From positions 1-23,004 of IMG/VR virus record IMGVR_UViG_3300032605_002123: a stretch of DNA of 23,004 nt; one strand, written 5' to 3'. The notes below the pieces were generated by a model. That model was not told the origin of the DNA. It searched no databases and saw only the letters and a program-made list of their open reading frames with translations. Shown here one piece after another: positions 9,809 to 16,763 of the stretch. The stretch is from a virus. Positions within the stretch are counted from its first letter, which is position 1. Each line of letters opens with the position of its first letter. The translations under genes and the position numbers were made by a program.

Positions 9809-10850
9809 AAATCATACCGATGTGTATCCGTTCCAATGAAGCGCTGCCAAATGGAGAAAATCTTACCGCCGGGTTGTCCTTCCCCAGGTAGTGGTTCAGC
9901 TCGCCGTTGAGATGGCCGATGGCCTTCTTGTGGTGCGCTGCCGATTCCACCATCGCTGCCTCGCCTTCCAGATCGCCAAAGTGAACGCTCCACGCCTCCT
10001 CGATCATGGCCTCCAGGTTCTGGATCACCAGGTAGTCCTGATCCGCCACGACGGGGATCAGCTCCAGCTTGGCGATGGCCGTCACCTGGACTGGAGCGTA
10101 TTGCGAGCAGCAGTAGTCCGGCAGGTTGTTGAGGTAGTAGCGCCGGTAGCCGGACACCTGCTCGCCCGGGTCCATGATCAGGATGGGTGTCTGGTTGCCG
10201 GTGGTGGGGTCTGCGGCCACGAAATGGGCCGAGCCGGTGGTGATGTCCTTCTGGATCCCGGTGATGCGCGAGTAGGAATACTGGGTGAAGGCGAACGGTG
10301 AGGTGAAGTAGACGTACTCGCCCATGACCTGGTTCTTGCCGTCCGTGGATCGGACCACTTCACCGTTCTGGTCCAGCCCCTGAACCAGCGCTCGCAGTCC
10401 ATTGGTTACATCGCTATGGTCGGTCGTGTAGACCATCAGCGTCTGGGACGATGAAGGCAGATCGGCAAACGTGACGGCGTTGTTGCGCTCGAAGGTTTCG
10501 GTCACTCCCCAGTTGTCCAGCGACTTCCTGAGCTGCGGCATCCGGCCGTTGCCGAAGGCGAGATACTCGTAGAACTGGTTGTTGATCGGGACGGCATGGC
10601 GGCACACAGCGATCTGCTCGAGGCGAGCCAGCGTCCGGGGCAGCGTGATGTAGGGGGCATACCGGGAAACGGAGTTGAAGGTGACTTCCACCCAGCTTCC
10701 CCACCAGCCTTCGTCACCCGCCTCCTTGGCGAAGATCAGCCTTCTCTGGCAGCGGTTGGCCAGATTGGCCACCGCCACGGTGTCGCTCGAGCAAAGCCCG
10801 TTGGTCTGGGGGAACTCGGATTGGCGAACGTCAAATAGCCTGAGTCTCAT
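9807..10850 (-). CDS. Putative head-tail joining / tail tubular A-like protein (347 aa)
   Basis: The N-terminus has helical features (GLCSSDTVAVANLANRCQRR) followed by WWGSWVEVTF and YAPYITLPRTLARLEQIAVC. This layout, a short helix-rich adaptor start and then a PYITLPR strand, recurs in a phage virion family usually coded next to nozzle-type proteins. The C-terminal third is mostly helical (LVIQNLEAMIEEAWSVHFGD to AIGHLNGELNHYLG). The ATG overlaps the TGA of the 765-aa gene by ATGA (10847-10850), so the two are probably translationally coupled. A gatekeeper or tubular role is inferred from this position. The sequence alone does not prove it, and an HHpred-type comparison with T7 gp11-like folds would decide. 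Confidence 0.55.
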   Translation of the reverse strand: MRLRLFDVRQSEFPQTNGLCSSDTVAVANLANRCQRRLIFAKEAGDEGWWGSWVEVTFNSVSRYAPYITLPRTLARLEQIAVCRHAVPINNQFYEYLAFGNGRMPQLRKSLDNWGVTETFERNNAVTFADLPSSSQTLMVYTTDHSDVTNGLRALVQGLDQNGEVVRSTDGKNQVMGEYVYFTSPFAFTQYSYSRITGIQKDITTGSAHFVAADPTTGNQTPILIMDPGEQVSGYRRYYLNNLPDYCCSQYAPVQVTAIAKLELIPVVADQDYLVIQNLEAMIEEAWSVHFGDLEGEAAMVESAAHHKKAIGHLNGELNHYLGKDNPAVRFSPFGSASLERIHIGMI

Positions 10851-13144
10851 AAGTTATCCGTCTTTATAGGAACGCACCCGGCTCGAATGTCTTCAACGCA
10901 GGTTGCCTCTGAAGGAACAAGTTGACCAGCGGTGGTCTGCTCCGGTGCCAGGTTGTGGTAGAGCGCCGTGCGCACCATGCTGGCCCTCAGGAAGATGCCC
11001 CGCACCCGGCAATAGCCGGTCACGGTCAACCTGGGCTGGAACTGGTAGCCCAGGTTGCTGGGCCTGCGCATCTGGCTGCAAGTTGAGGGCGGCTTTCCGA
11101 TGGTTATGGTCTGACGGTAGCTGGAGCCGTAGCTGGCCGGGTAGGGGGAGGAGATGGTCGGTGGCAGGAACTCGTTCACGTTACGCGCGGAGCACTCCTT
11201 CCACTTGAGCCAGGGCACCCAGCAGGTTTCCCCGTCCACGCGGTACTCGAGGTTGAACTCCACTGTGCCGAACAGCTTGTCCACCCACAGCTCGGCGGCC
11301 AGCAGGTTCTTCATGGACAGTGGGTGGTCCCAGTTGAACGCGGGGAACTCGATCTGCATGGTCACCCGCTGATCCCCGTTCTCAAACTTGTCGTTGTTGG
11401 TCAGCTCCCAGACCCAGATGCCGTTGTCGTCCGCGTTGTACATCACCGCGAAGGCCCGGGGAGTCCCCTCAAAGTCCTGCTCCATAAGCTGAAGGATCGG
11501 GATGCCCTCGTAGTGACCCTCCCACACCGGGGAGTATTGCTCGTTGAAGCTGGAGACGGGAAGGAAGTCCAGAGGCACGGCGGCCTGGTGGGCGATGCCG
11601 CAGGGGACCGCGTAGGGCAGCGCCGTCTGCCAGAGCCGGTTGTCAAAGCAGATGCCGCTGGCGTAGCCGAGCAGGGACTGGTTGTTCCACTGGAGGATCC
11701 GGTTCTCGTTGGCGCTGATGGGTATGTTCCCGGGCTGCTGGAAGTAGCGCATGGCGGCTACCAGGGATTGGATCTGTTTGTCGTAGGTCTGGAAGTAGAG
11801 ATCGCCGTTTACCGAAACAATAGAGTCGTCGTTGACCGATCCGTTGGTCAGTTGAACCACGGTCATCAGCGGCTGGTTGGTGGAGTCGGCTTTGATCCAG
11901 TCCTGCCGGGTGACCGGAACGGTGAGCCCGTAGATGGCTCGGCGAGTGAAGATGTAGAGCTGTCCCTCTCCCTGGGCCACATTGATGTTCCCCATGTACT
12001 GCATCGCCACGATGTCCCCGGAGTTGTCCGGCACCGTGAAGCCATCGCCGCCAACCACCAGAGGGTTCTCGGTCACGTTCAGCACAGCGTCGCGGAACTC
12101 GTAGCCTTTGGTTCCAGAGGATCCGCCAACGATATCCCCAGCGGACAGGTTTCTGCCGATCGCATACCAGAGTCGGCCCATGTAGTAGACCATCGGACCG
12201 GCTGCGGGGATCTCATTGCCCCAGTTCGCCGGGTTGGGATCGTTCCAGGCTGAGGGTGTGCCCGGAGCGATCGCGGTGTCGTTGATACCAATCGACCGGC
12301 GCAGAAGGTTGCCGTCCCAGATCAGCGGCAGGGTGAACCCATCGCCGACCTGGATAATGAGGAACTGCTCGGCCTGGCAGAAGAAGGCGCGGGAGGCTGA
12401 ATCGGGGTCATTTGGATCGAAGGGGTACGACGGCATCAGCAACTGGAATCCACCGGGAACGGTGATCGTGGTGGATCCCTGGGCCGATACGATCTCGTAG
12501 GTGCCCTCCCCGACTACCTTGGTAGGCCCACCGAATGGAGGTGGAGGTGTGTAGGTGAACGCCGGGAATGTCAGCACCGGCCCGGCGCCGCCCAGGTAAG
12601 CGGAGTCCAGCATGACATCTACATTGTCTCCTGACTTGGGGATGATGAAGGATCGGTAGGATCCAAGCGTGGGATCAGGGGGAGGAAAGGTGTTGGGCTG
12701 CTGATCGTAGGTGCCGGGTCGGGGGATGCCGGGCTCACCATCGGACAGGTTCTTTAGCGACACCGTGGTCAAGCCGGTGATCGTGGTGATGGTGGTGGTG
12801 GGGGACAGGAAGGCCAGCGAGAGATCGGTAACCGACCCCGAGTCTATGTCCACCTTCAGCACATGCCCGGCAATCAGCACGATCAGGTAGGGTTTGCCGG
12901 TGATCGGCTCGTAGATGAATCCGCGCTGGTAGACTCCGGAGGCGTCGGAGATTCTGGTTTTGGGCTGCCAGCCCCAGCGCGGGGAGATGCCGCCGTCCCG
13001 CACGGTGGCGTTGACGAGCCAGCATTGTTCATCGCGCCGTAGCCCGTTGGGGTTAGACACTCCGGCCACCGTGGAGGCCTTGAGCGAATCGACTCCGCCC
13101 GAGAAATTCGTAGTGCCGTCGGTTAGTATCTCAATCCGTTCCAT
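10847..13144 (-). CDS. Putative tail nozzle / tail tubular B-like protein (765 aa)
   Basis: The N-terminus reads NFSGGVDSLKAS and then LRRDEQCWLVNATVRDGG with SPRWGW. Podovirus nozzle and tubular B-like proteins commonly start this way, with an 'F-x-GG-x-D ... N-x-x-x-R-x-G' pattern. The body is rich in beta-strands with Gly, Asp and Trp (YTPPPPFGG, GRLWYAIGRN, QGEGQLYIFTRRAIYG, GNLYFQ-like turns), suggesting a beta-propeller-like platform. The last part has Cys pairs and YRQTITIGKP strands. It is the first gene of the leftward virion operon, divergent from terL, and couples to the next gene by an ATGA overlap. Its length of 765 aa is close to known nozzle proteins. No clear Shine-Dalgarno sequence precedes ATG 13144. 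The structural call is inference from pattern and order. Confidence 0.55.
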   Translation of the reverse strand: MERIEILTDGTTNFSGGVDSLKASTVAGVSNPNGLRRDEQCWLVNATVRDGGISPRWGWQPKTRISDASGVYQRGFIYEPITGKPYLIVLIAGHVLKVDIDSGSVTDLSLAFLSPTTTITTITGLTTVSLKNLSDGEPGIPRPGTYDQQPNTFPPPDPTLGSYRSFIIPKSGDNVDVMLDSAYLGGAGPVLTFPAFTYTPPPPFGGPTKVVGEGTYEIVSAQGSTTITVPGGFQLLMPSYPFDPNDPDSASRAFFCQAEQFLIIQVGDGFTLPLIWDGNLLRRSIGINDTAIAPGTPSAWNDPNPANWGNEIPAAGPMVYYMGRLWYAIGRNLSAGDIVGGSSGTKGYEFRDAVLNVTENPLVVGGDGFTVPDNSGDIVAMQYMGNINVAQGEGQLYIFTRRAIYGLTVPVTRQDWIKADSTNQPLMTVVQLTNGSVNDDSIVSVNGDLYFQTYDKQIQSLVAAMRYFQQPGNIPISANENRILQWNNQSLLGYASGICFDNRLWQTALPYAVPCGIAHQAAVPLDFLPVSSFNEQYSPVWEGHYEGIPILQLMEQDFEGTPRAFAVMYNADDNGIWVWELTNNDKFENGDQRVTMQIEFPAFNWDHPLSMKNLLAAELWVDKLFGTVEFNLEYRVDGETCWVPWLKWKECSARNVNEFLPPTISSPYPASYGSSYRQTITIGKPPSTCSQMRRPSNLGYQFQPRLTVTGYCRVRGIFLRASMVRTALYHNLAPEQTTAGQLVPSEATCVEDIRAGCVPIKTDNL

Positions 13145-13191
13145 AACTGGGAGCTGCGCGGCGTGAACAGATCATGCTCGAACTTCCCACA

Positions 13192-13220
13192 TTGCGGCCA
13201 CAATCGCAATACCTTATCTT
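13192..13220 (+). promoter_or_regulatory. Candidate promoter of terL
   Basis: TTGCGG (13192-13197), a 17-base spacer and TATCTT (13215-13220) resemble a sigma70-type -35/-10 pair. ATG 13226 follows after 5 bases, so transcription would begin at or next to the start codon and the mRNA would be leaderless. That would explain why this ATG has no Shine-Dalgarno sequence. The same combination (TTGC, CAATCGCA, TTATCTT, ATG) recurs before the endonuclease ORF at 14100. The assignment is by eye, with no measured start site. Confidence 0.35.
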
Positions 13221-13225
13221 GCAGC

Positions 13226-15919
13226 ATGGCCCGATCAACCAAGATGCCGCAGATCCTCAAGTACAACTTGTCCATCAACCAGGCGGCGGATCCAGCCCGG
13301 ATCGAGATGGAGATGATCCTGAGGGGCGGCCAGTGGAAGAAGCGGGACGGGACCCTGGCCGGGGAGGGGATCAACTTCCACTTCAAAGAGCTGATGAAGC
13401 AACTTTGGCCTTGGATCGTTTGGCACCCGTGGGCAGACTTGCAGCTCGAATGTTACCTGAACTACCGGATCATCGGCCAGCTAGGGTGCGCTAGCTCGGG
13501 AAAAAGTTTTATTTCTGGGGCATGTGCCCTGGCGGATTATTACTGCTACCCGGACTCGACCACGGTTCTGGTTTCGTCCACTACCAGGGAGAGCCTAGAA
13601 ATGAGGGTATGGGGAGAAATCAAGAAATTGCACAAGTCCGCAAAGAAGCTTCACGATTGGCTGCCAGGGTATTTGATCGAAGGAAAACAAAGAATCGTTA
13701 CGGACGAACGCACACAGTCTGCGGAGGGTAGGGATTTCAGGAATGGAGTATTGGGGGTAGCTCTAAAACGCGGTCAGGCATTTCAAGGAATGGAGGAGCT
13801 GGTTGGGATTAAAAACAAAAGGCTTAGGTTCCTTGCTGATGAGTGTTTCTTATCTGGCACTCTAGTGAACACCCCGACAGGACAGGTTCCAATAGAAAGG
13901 ATAACCACAGGGGATCGAGTTTATTGCGCGTCAGGAATTGGGACCGTCTCGGCCACCTCTTGCCGTGTGGTTGAAAGCCTGGTAGAGATAATCACCAAGG
14001 ATCTTCGGGTTTTTCGCTGCACCCCAAACCACCCATTCCTTACACAAAAAGGCTGGGAAAAGGCTTGCAATCTTAACCAATCGCATTATCTTCTAAGCCA
14101 TGATGAAGCGATGCGAGTTCTGCGGCAGTCCGCTAAAACCAAAGCAGAGGCGCTTTTGCAGCCTATCCTGCAACGCGAAATGGATGCACTCCCAGCCACA
14201 GGAAGAAAGGCTGAGGAAATTATCGGCAGGTCTTTTAATGGCTCACAAGAGAAAGCCGGAGTGGGCGGCATCATTGTCCAAGAGCATGAAGTCGAACAAT
14301 CCGATGAGAAGTGCGGAAATCAGAGCAAAGGTTTCAAATCGTCTGCGATTTATTCACCACCATCCAAAGATTCGAGGCGGAAACGGAACCGGCCCAACCA
14401 GAGCCGAACAGTTCCTTCTCACGGCATTCCCAGAAGCCGTGTGGAATTATCCTATTCCCACCGGCAAGCGGTCGGGGAGCGGATACCCGACCAACTACAA
14501 AGTGGATTTGGGATTCCCTGGTATAAATCTGGCCATCGAGGCGGACGGCCCATGCCACACAAACTGGGACCAGCGCAAGGCCAAGGACATGAAGAAAGAC
14601 TCACTTCTAAAGGAGCTTGGGTGGACTGTGTTAAGGATTACAAACCGCTTAATCATGGAGCATCCGCTGGGGGTGCTATTGGATATACGGTCCACAATCT
14701 CCAAGTTGAAGGACATCCGAGCTACTGCGTCAATGGCATAACCGTACACAACTGCCAGTTCCTTCCTCGTTCATTTGTTGACGGTATAGCCAACATGAAC
14801 AAGAACAAGGACTTCAAGTGCGTGGGGTCCGGAAATCCGAAAGATACGACAGATGCCTTGGGAGTACTTTGTGAGCCAGCGGCCAATCGTGGAGGGTGGG
14901 ATGGTGGTGTTGACCAGACGCCGAAAACCAAAACCTGGGAAATCCGATTTCCCCAAGGAATATGCATCCAGTTGCCGGGTAGTGATTCGCCCAATCTGGA
15001 CGGACGACTCGGCATACCCCTCATTACCCAGGAGGCTATAGACGCCGACATCAAGTTCTACGGCAAGGACTCGATCCAGTATTCGATGATGGATGAGGGC
15101 CGCATGCCGCGCGGCCAGGGCGCCCGGAGGGTGATCACACGCCAGCTCTGCCTCAAGCACATGGCGATGGAGGAGCCGGTGTGGCTCAACTCCATCAAGA
15201 CCAGGGTAGGGGCGCTCGACGCCGCTTACCGTGGGGTGGGCGGGGATCGGTGCGTGTTCATGGAGCTGGCCTACGGGCTCAACAGCGAAAGCAAGATGAT
15301 CCTGGCCCTGATCGACACGATGGTGATCCCGATCAAGGACAGCCAGGTCGATCCGGCCGAGGACCAGATCGCCCTCCAGGTGAGGGACCAGTGCGAGCGG
15401 AGGGGGATCAGCCCGGAGTACTTCGGCTTTGACTCCACCGGCCGGGGAAGCCTCATGGCCGCCTTCGGCAGACTGTGGTCGCCCAACGTGATCCCGATCG
15501 AGTTTGGCGGGTCACCCTCCGAACGCGCGGTGGGCAATGGCCTGGATGTCACCTGCAAGGACTACTACTCTAAGCGGGTGTCCGAGCTGTGGTACACCGT
15601 CCGGCACATCATCGAGGGTGACCAGTTCCGGGGCATGACCGAGGACGTGATGATGGAGGGGTGCATGCGGGAGTGGACCATCGTGGGTGCCAACAAGATC
15701 GAGATCGAAACCAAGGACAAGTGCAAGCTCAAGACCGGCCGGTCTCCCGACCTGTTCGACACCCTGGCCTCCGGGGTGGAAGTGGCCCGTCACCACGGGT
15801 TCAAGATCGATCGGATCATCAACCCGGCCTTCGCTGGAAACGACCAGCGGTGGAAGAAGGAACTACGGGAACGGGCCCGGGCTCTCTGGCAGAGCCACGA
15901 GCTGTCCTACCAAGCCTAA
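13226..15919 (+). CDS. terL: Terminase large subunit with in-frame intein (897-aa precursor; about 594 aa after splicing)
   Basis: This is the ATPase-nuclease motor that packages phage DNA into the procapsid. Numbered from ATG 13226, Walker A is GCASSGKS (residues 87-94) and Walker B is RLRFLADE, ending at E206. An intein occupies residues 207-509. The extein resumes with CQFLPRSFVDG, and the coupling motif GSGNPKD follows. The C-terminal RNase H-like nuclease shows LDAAYRG (D665), FDSTGRG (D736) and SPDLFDTL (D842/D845), so all expected acidic residues are present. The frame is open up to a GTG at 13163 with GGGAG 9 bases before it, so a start there (918 aa) is possible. ATG 13226 is preferred because of the promoter-like element, and ATG 13244 also fits. 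The gene lies alone on this strand between two leftward units, and its stop overlaps the tail-to-tail 75-aa gene. No small terminase is adjacent. Confidence 0.93.
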   Translation: MARSTKMPQILKYNLSINQAADPARIEMEMILRGGQWKKRDGTLAGEGINFHFKELMKQLWPWIVWHPWADLQLECYLNYRIIGQLGCASSGKSFISGACALADYYCYPDSTTVLVSSTTRESLEMRVWGEIKKLHKSAKKLHDWLPGYLIEGKQRIVTDERTQSAEGRDFRNGVLGVALKRGQAFQGMEELVGIKNKRLRFLADECFLSGTLVNTPTGQVPIERITTGDRVYCASGIGTVSATSCRVVESLVEIITKDLRVFRCTPNHPFLTQKGWEKACNLNQSHYLLSHDEAMRVLRQSAKTKAEALLQPILQREMDALPATGRKAEEIIGRSFNGSQEKAGVGGIIVQEHEVEQSDEKCGNQSKGFKSSAIYSPPSKDSRRKRNRPNQSRTVPSHGIPRSRVELSYSHRQAVGERIPDQLQSGFGIPWYKSGHRGGRPMPHKLGPAQGQGHEERLTSKGAWVDCVKDYKPLNHGASAGGAIGYTVHNLQVEGHPSYCVNGITVHNCQFLPRSFVDGIANMNKNKDFKCVGSGNPKDTTDALGVLCEPAANRGGWDGGVDQTPKTKTWEIRFPQGICIQLPGSDSPNLDGRLGIPLITQEAIDADIKFYGKDSIQYSMMDEGRMPRGQGARRVITRQLCLKHMAMEEPVWLNSIKTRVGALDAAYRGVGGDRCVFMELAYGLNSESKMILALIDTMVIPIKDSQVDPAEDQIALQVRDQCERRGISPEYFGFDSTGRGSLMAAFGRLWSPNVIPIEFGGSPSERAVGNGLDVTCKDYYSKRVSELWYTVRHIIEGDQFRGMTEDVMMEGCMREWTIVGANKIEIETKDKCKLKTGRSPDLFDTLASGVEVARHHGFKIDRIINPAFAGNDQRWKKELRERARALWQSHELSYQA
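14065..14092 (+). promoter_or_regulatory. Candidate promoter of the nested endonuclease ORF
   Basis: TTGCAA (14065-14070), a 16-base spacer and TATCTT (14087-14092) lie 7 bases before ATG 14100, inside the N-terminal splicing half of the intein. CAATCGCA (14078-14085) and TTATCTT (14086-14092) are identical to elements before the terL ATG at 13226. The distance to the ATG again suggests a leaderless transcript, and no Shine-Dalgarno sequence is visible. The call is by eye. Confidence 0.3.
14100..14741 (+). CDS. Vsr-like homing endonuclease, out of frame inside the terL intein (213 aa)
   Basis: The protein probably cuts intein-less terL alleles to drive homing. It starts MMKRCEFCGSP and has a Cys4 finger (C5, C8, C20, C24, ending FCSLSC). 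A segment with KSNNPMRSAEIRAKVS (residues 62-78) resembles the DNA-binding NPM repeats of phage homing enzymes. RGGNGTGPT (92-100) follows, then a Vsr/EDxHD-type nuclease: KVDLGF (D136), AIEADGPCH (E147, D149, H153), D163, and KELGWTVLRITN (171-182). These are the hallmarks of Vsr-like phage endonucleases, and the domain looks complete. It is read in the +1 frame relative to terL. A TAA at 14094-14096 in its own frame and a TAA at 14739-14741 bound it, so it is not fused to the intein. Start choice is ATG 14100 or 14103. No Shine-Dalgarno sequence is seen, but a promoter-like element precedes it. Confidence 0.85.
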   Translation: MMKRCEFCGSPLKPKQRRFCSLSCNAKWMHSQPQEERLRKLSAGLLMAHKRKPEWAASLSKSMKSNNPMRSAEIRAKVSNRLRFIHHHPKIRGGNGTGPTRAEQFLLTAFPEAVWNYPIPTGKRSGSGYPTNYKVDLGFPGINLAIEADGPCHTNWDQRKAKDMKKDSLLKELGWTVLRITNRLIMEHPLGVLLDIRSTISKLKDIRATASMA

Positions 15920-16143
15920 GACACCAGCGCCAGCAAGGCCTGGCCCTGAGGCGAAGCTGGGTCAACACCGTTGCGCACCAGAGCGGCGGTCATGTCCTGC
16001 CTGCGGGTGGCTGTGCCTAGAGCTTTAAGCGCATCCCAAGCCGCCTGATCAGGCACGGCATTAGTTGACCATAGCTGCCAAATCTTCTCAGCGATGGGAA
16101 GGCCATACTGCACAATAATCGGAATCAATGCTGCCCAGGTCAT
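15916..16143 (-). CDS. Small protein with hydrophobic N-terminus at the end of the lysis cassette (75 aa)
   Basis: The ATG overlaps the TGA of the 117-aa gene (ATGA, 16140-16143), and the 3' end overlaps the terL stop tail to tail. Residues 1-25 (WAALIPIIVQYGLPIAEKIW) form one hydrophobic, possibly amphipathic helix. The rest is a short Ala-rich helical segment with Arg-Arg-Gln and DPASPQGQALLALVS. I do not recognise a family. Position behind the holin-like gene and an exported protein, and the coupled start, suggest a lysis accessory or small membrane protein, but no function can be assigned. Confidence 0.65.
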   Translation of the reverse strand: MTWAALIPIIVQYGLPIAEKIWQLWSTNAVPDQAAWDALKALGTATRRQDMTAALVRNGVDPASPQGQALLALVS

Positions 16144-16493
16144 GGAGTTCCTTTCGTCTTGGCTACGTTAATATCGGCCAGGACCGTGGCTGAGGCGTTG
16201 GCTACAGCCGGGCTGGCAGGCGCCGTGACGCCCGATGCCGCTATGCTCACGGCTCCGTTCCACACGGCGATGAACGTGGAGTAGTCCCTGGACACAACTG
16301 GGACCATGTTGGTGGATAGCTTGCCTTGGACTACCAAATCCAGGTAGGCGTTGTAAGCCCCGCTCGTGGTCAGGTGGACGCTCGACAGGGTGTTGTAGGT
16401 CGTGGTCTGCTGGCTCGGCTTGCAGGTCATGCCCGGAAGCACAACCAGTGCGAGGCACAGGCCAAAGACCGCTGCGATGTTTCGTGTTCTCAT
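16140..16493 (-). CDS. Exported protein, possible lipoprotein (117 aa)
   Basis: Residues 1-24 are a signal peptide: RTRN positive start, hydrophobic AAVFGLCLALVVLPG, then MTC. The Cys at 24 could be a lipidation site, but GMTC is a poor lipobox, so cleavage by signal peptidase I is equally possible. The mature part is Thr/Ser/Ala-rich (TYNTLSSVHLTTSGAYNAYL) with no catalytic motif. It follows the holin-like gene by 3 bp and overlaps the 75-aa gene. In this position an outer-membrane spanin-type lipoprotein is conceivable, but length and sequence do not clearly fit. Confidence 0.65.
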   Translation of the reverse strand: MRTRNIAAVFGLCLALVVLPGMTCKPSQQTTTYNTLSSVHLTTSGAYNAYLDLVVQGKLSTNMVPVVSRDYSTFIAVWNGAVSIAASGVTAPASPAVANASATVLADINVAKTKGTP

Positions 16494-16496
16494 AAA

Positions 16497-16760
16497 TCAA
16501 GGCTTGGTTGGTTCAGTCGCGGTTGCCTGCTGCGCCCTTTGGACAGCGGCATCGGCGGCGGCGGTTTCGTTGTGGAACACATTGACCAACCCCACGATGG
16601 CAAGGCCAGCCGTGGTGATGGCTGCGATTTGGTCCGGTTTCAGGTAGATACCGGCTGAAGTCAGCAGGAGGATTATCCCCTTCCATGTTGACTGCTGCTG
16701 CAACTGGCCCAGAATCCAGGCCAGTGCGGCGTTTACTTCTACTGTTGTTTTACTTGGCAT
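16497..16760 (-). CDS. Holin-like small membrane protein (87 aa)
   Basis: Two hydrophobic segments are visible: STWKGIILLLTSAGIYL (about 24-40) and AAITTAGLAIVGLVNVF (about 46-62). They are joined by KPDQI and followed by a polar Ala/Gln-rich tail. The 'STWKG-x(6)-TSAGIYLKPDQ-x-x-A-I' pattern is common in a broad set of phage holin-type proteins, which form inner-membrane lesions that time lysis. It is 3 bp from genes on both sides, between the XhlA-like coiled-coil/TM protein and an exported protein. The holin call is from topology, length, pattern and neighbours. No endolysin is next to it. Confidence 0.7.
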   Translation of the reverse strand: MPSKTTVEVNAALAWILGQLQQQSTWKGIILLLTSAGIYLKPDQIAAITTAGLAIVGLVNVFHNETAAADAAVQRAQQATATEPTKP

Positions 16761-16763
16761 AAA

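Larger units (their letters stand above)
13844..14752 (+). mobile_element. Intein in terL at the Walker B site (303 residues)
   Basis: The intein is a self-splicing protein element. It begins with Cys at 13844, right after LADE, as CFLSGTLVNTPTGQVPIERI (block A). Block B is RCTPNHPF with the TxxH pair at 14021-14032. The C-terminal blocks read VHNLQVEGHPSYCVNG and then ITVHN, with the terminal Asn at 14750-14752 followed by Cys as first extein residue. Class 1 splicing residues Cys1, TxxH, penultimate His, Asn and Cys+1 are therefore all present. Between the splicing halves this frame gives no recognisable domain but a polar Arg/Ser/His/Pro/Gly-rich stretch. That stretch is the shadow of an endonuclease gene in the +1 frame (14100-14741). 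With no stop in 303 codons, splicing should be possible. Insertion next to the ATPase acidic pair is typical of inteins that choose highly conserved sites. Confidence 0.9.

Noticed and set aside
11324-12253. Plus-strand 309-aa ORF opposite the nozzle-like gene
   Set aside because: It is an antisense shadow with Val/His/Asp-rich composition and no domain or start signal.
14094-14741. Sequencing frameshift as the explanation for the out-of-frame endonuclease
   Set aside because: The endonuclease frame has its own stop just before its ATG and its own stop at the end, while the intein frame is open throughout and resumes perfect splicing motifs. Two exactly compensating errors plus two extra stops would be needed. 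Read-level data could still test it.
13844-14752. Split intein with separate N and C genes
   Set aside because: There is no stop between the N- and C-terminal splicing blocks in the terL frame, so it is a contiguous intein.
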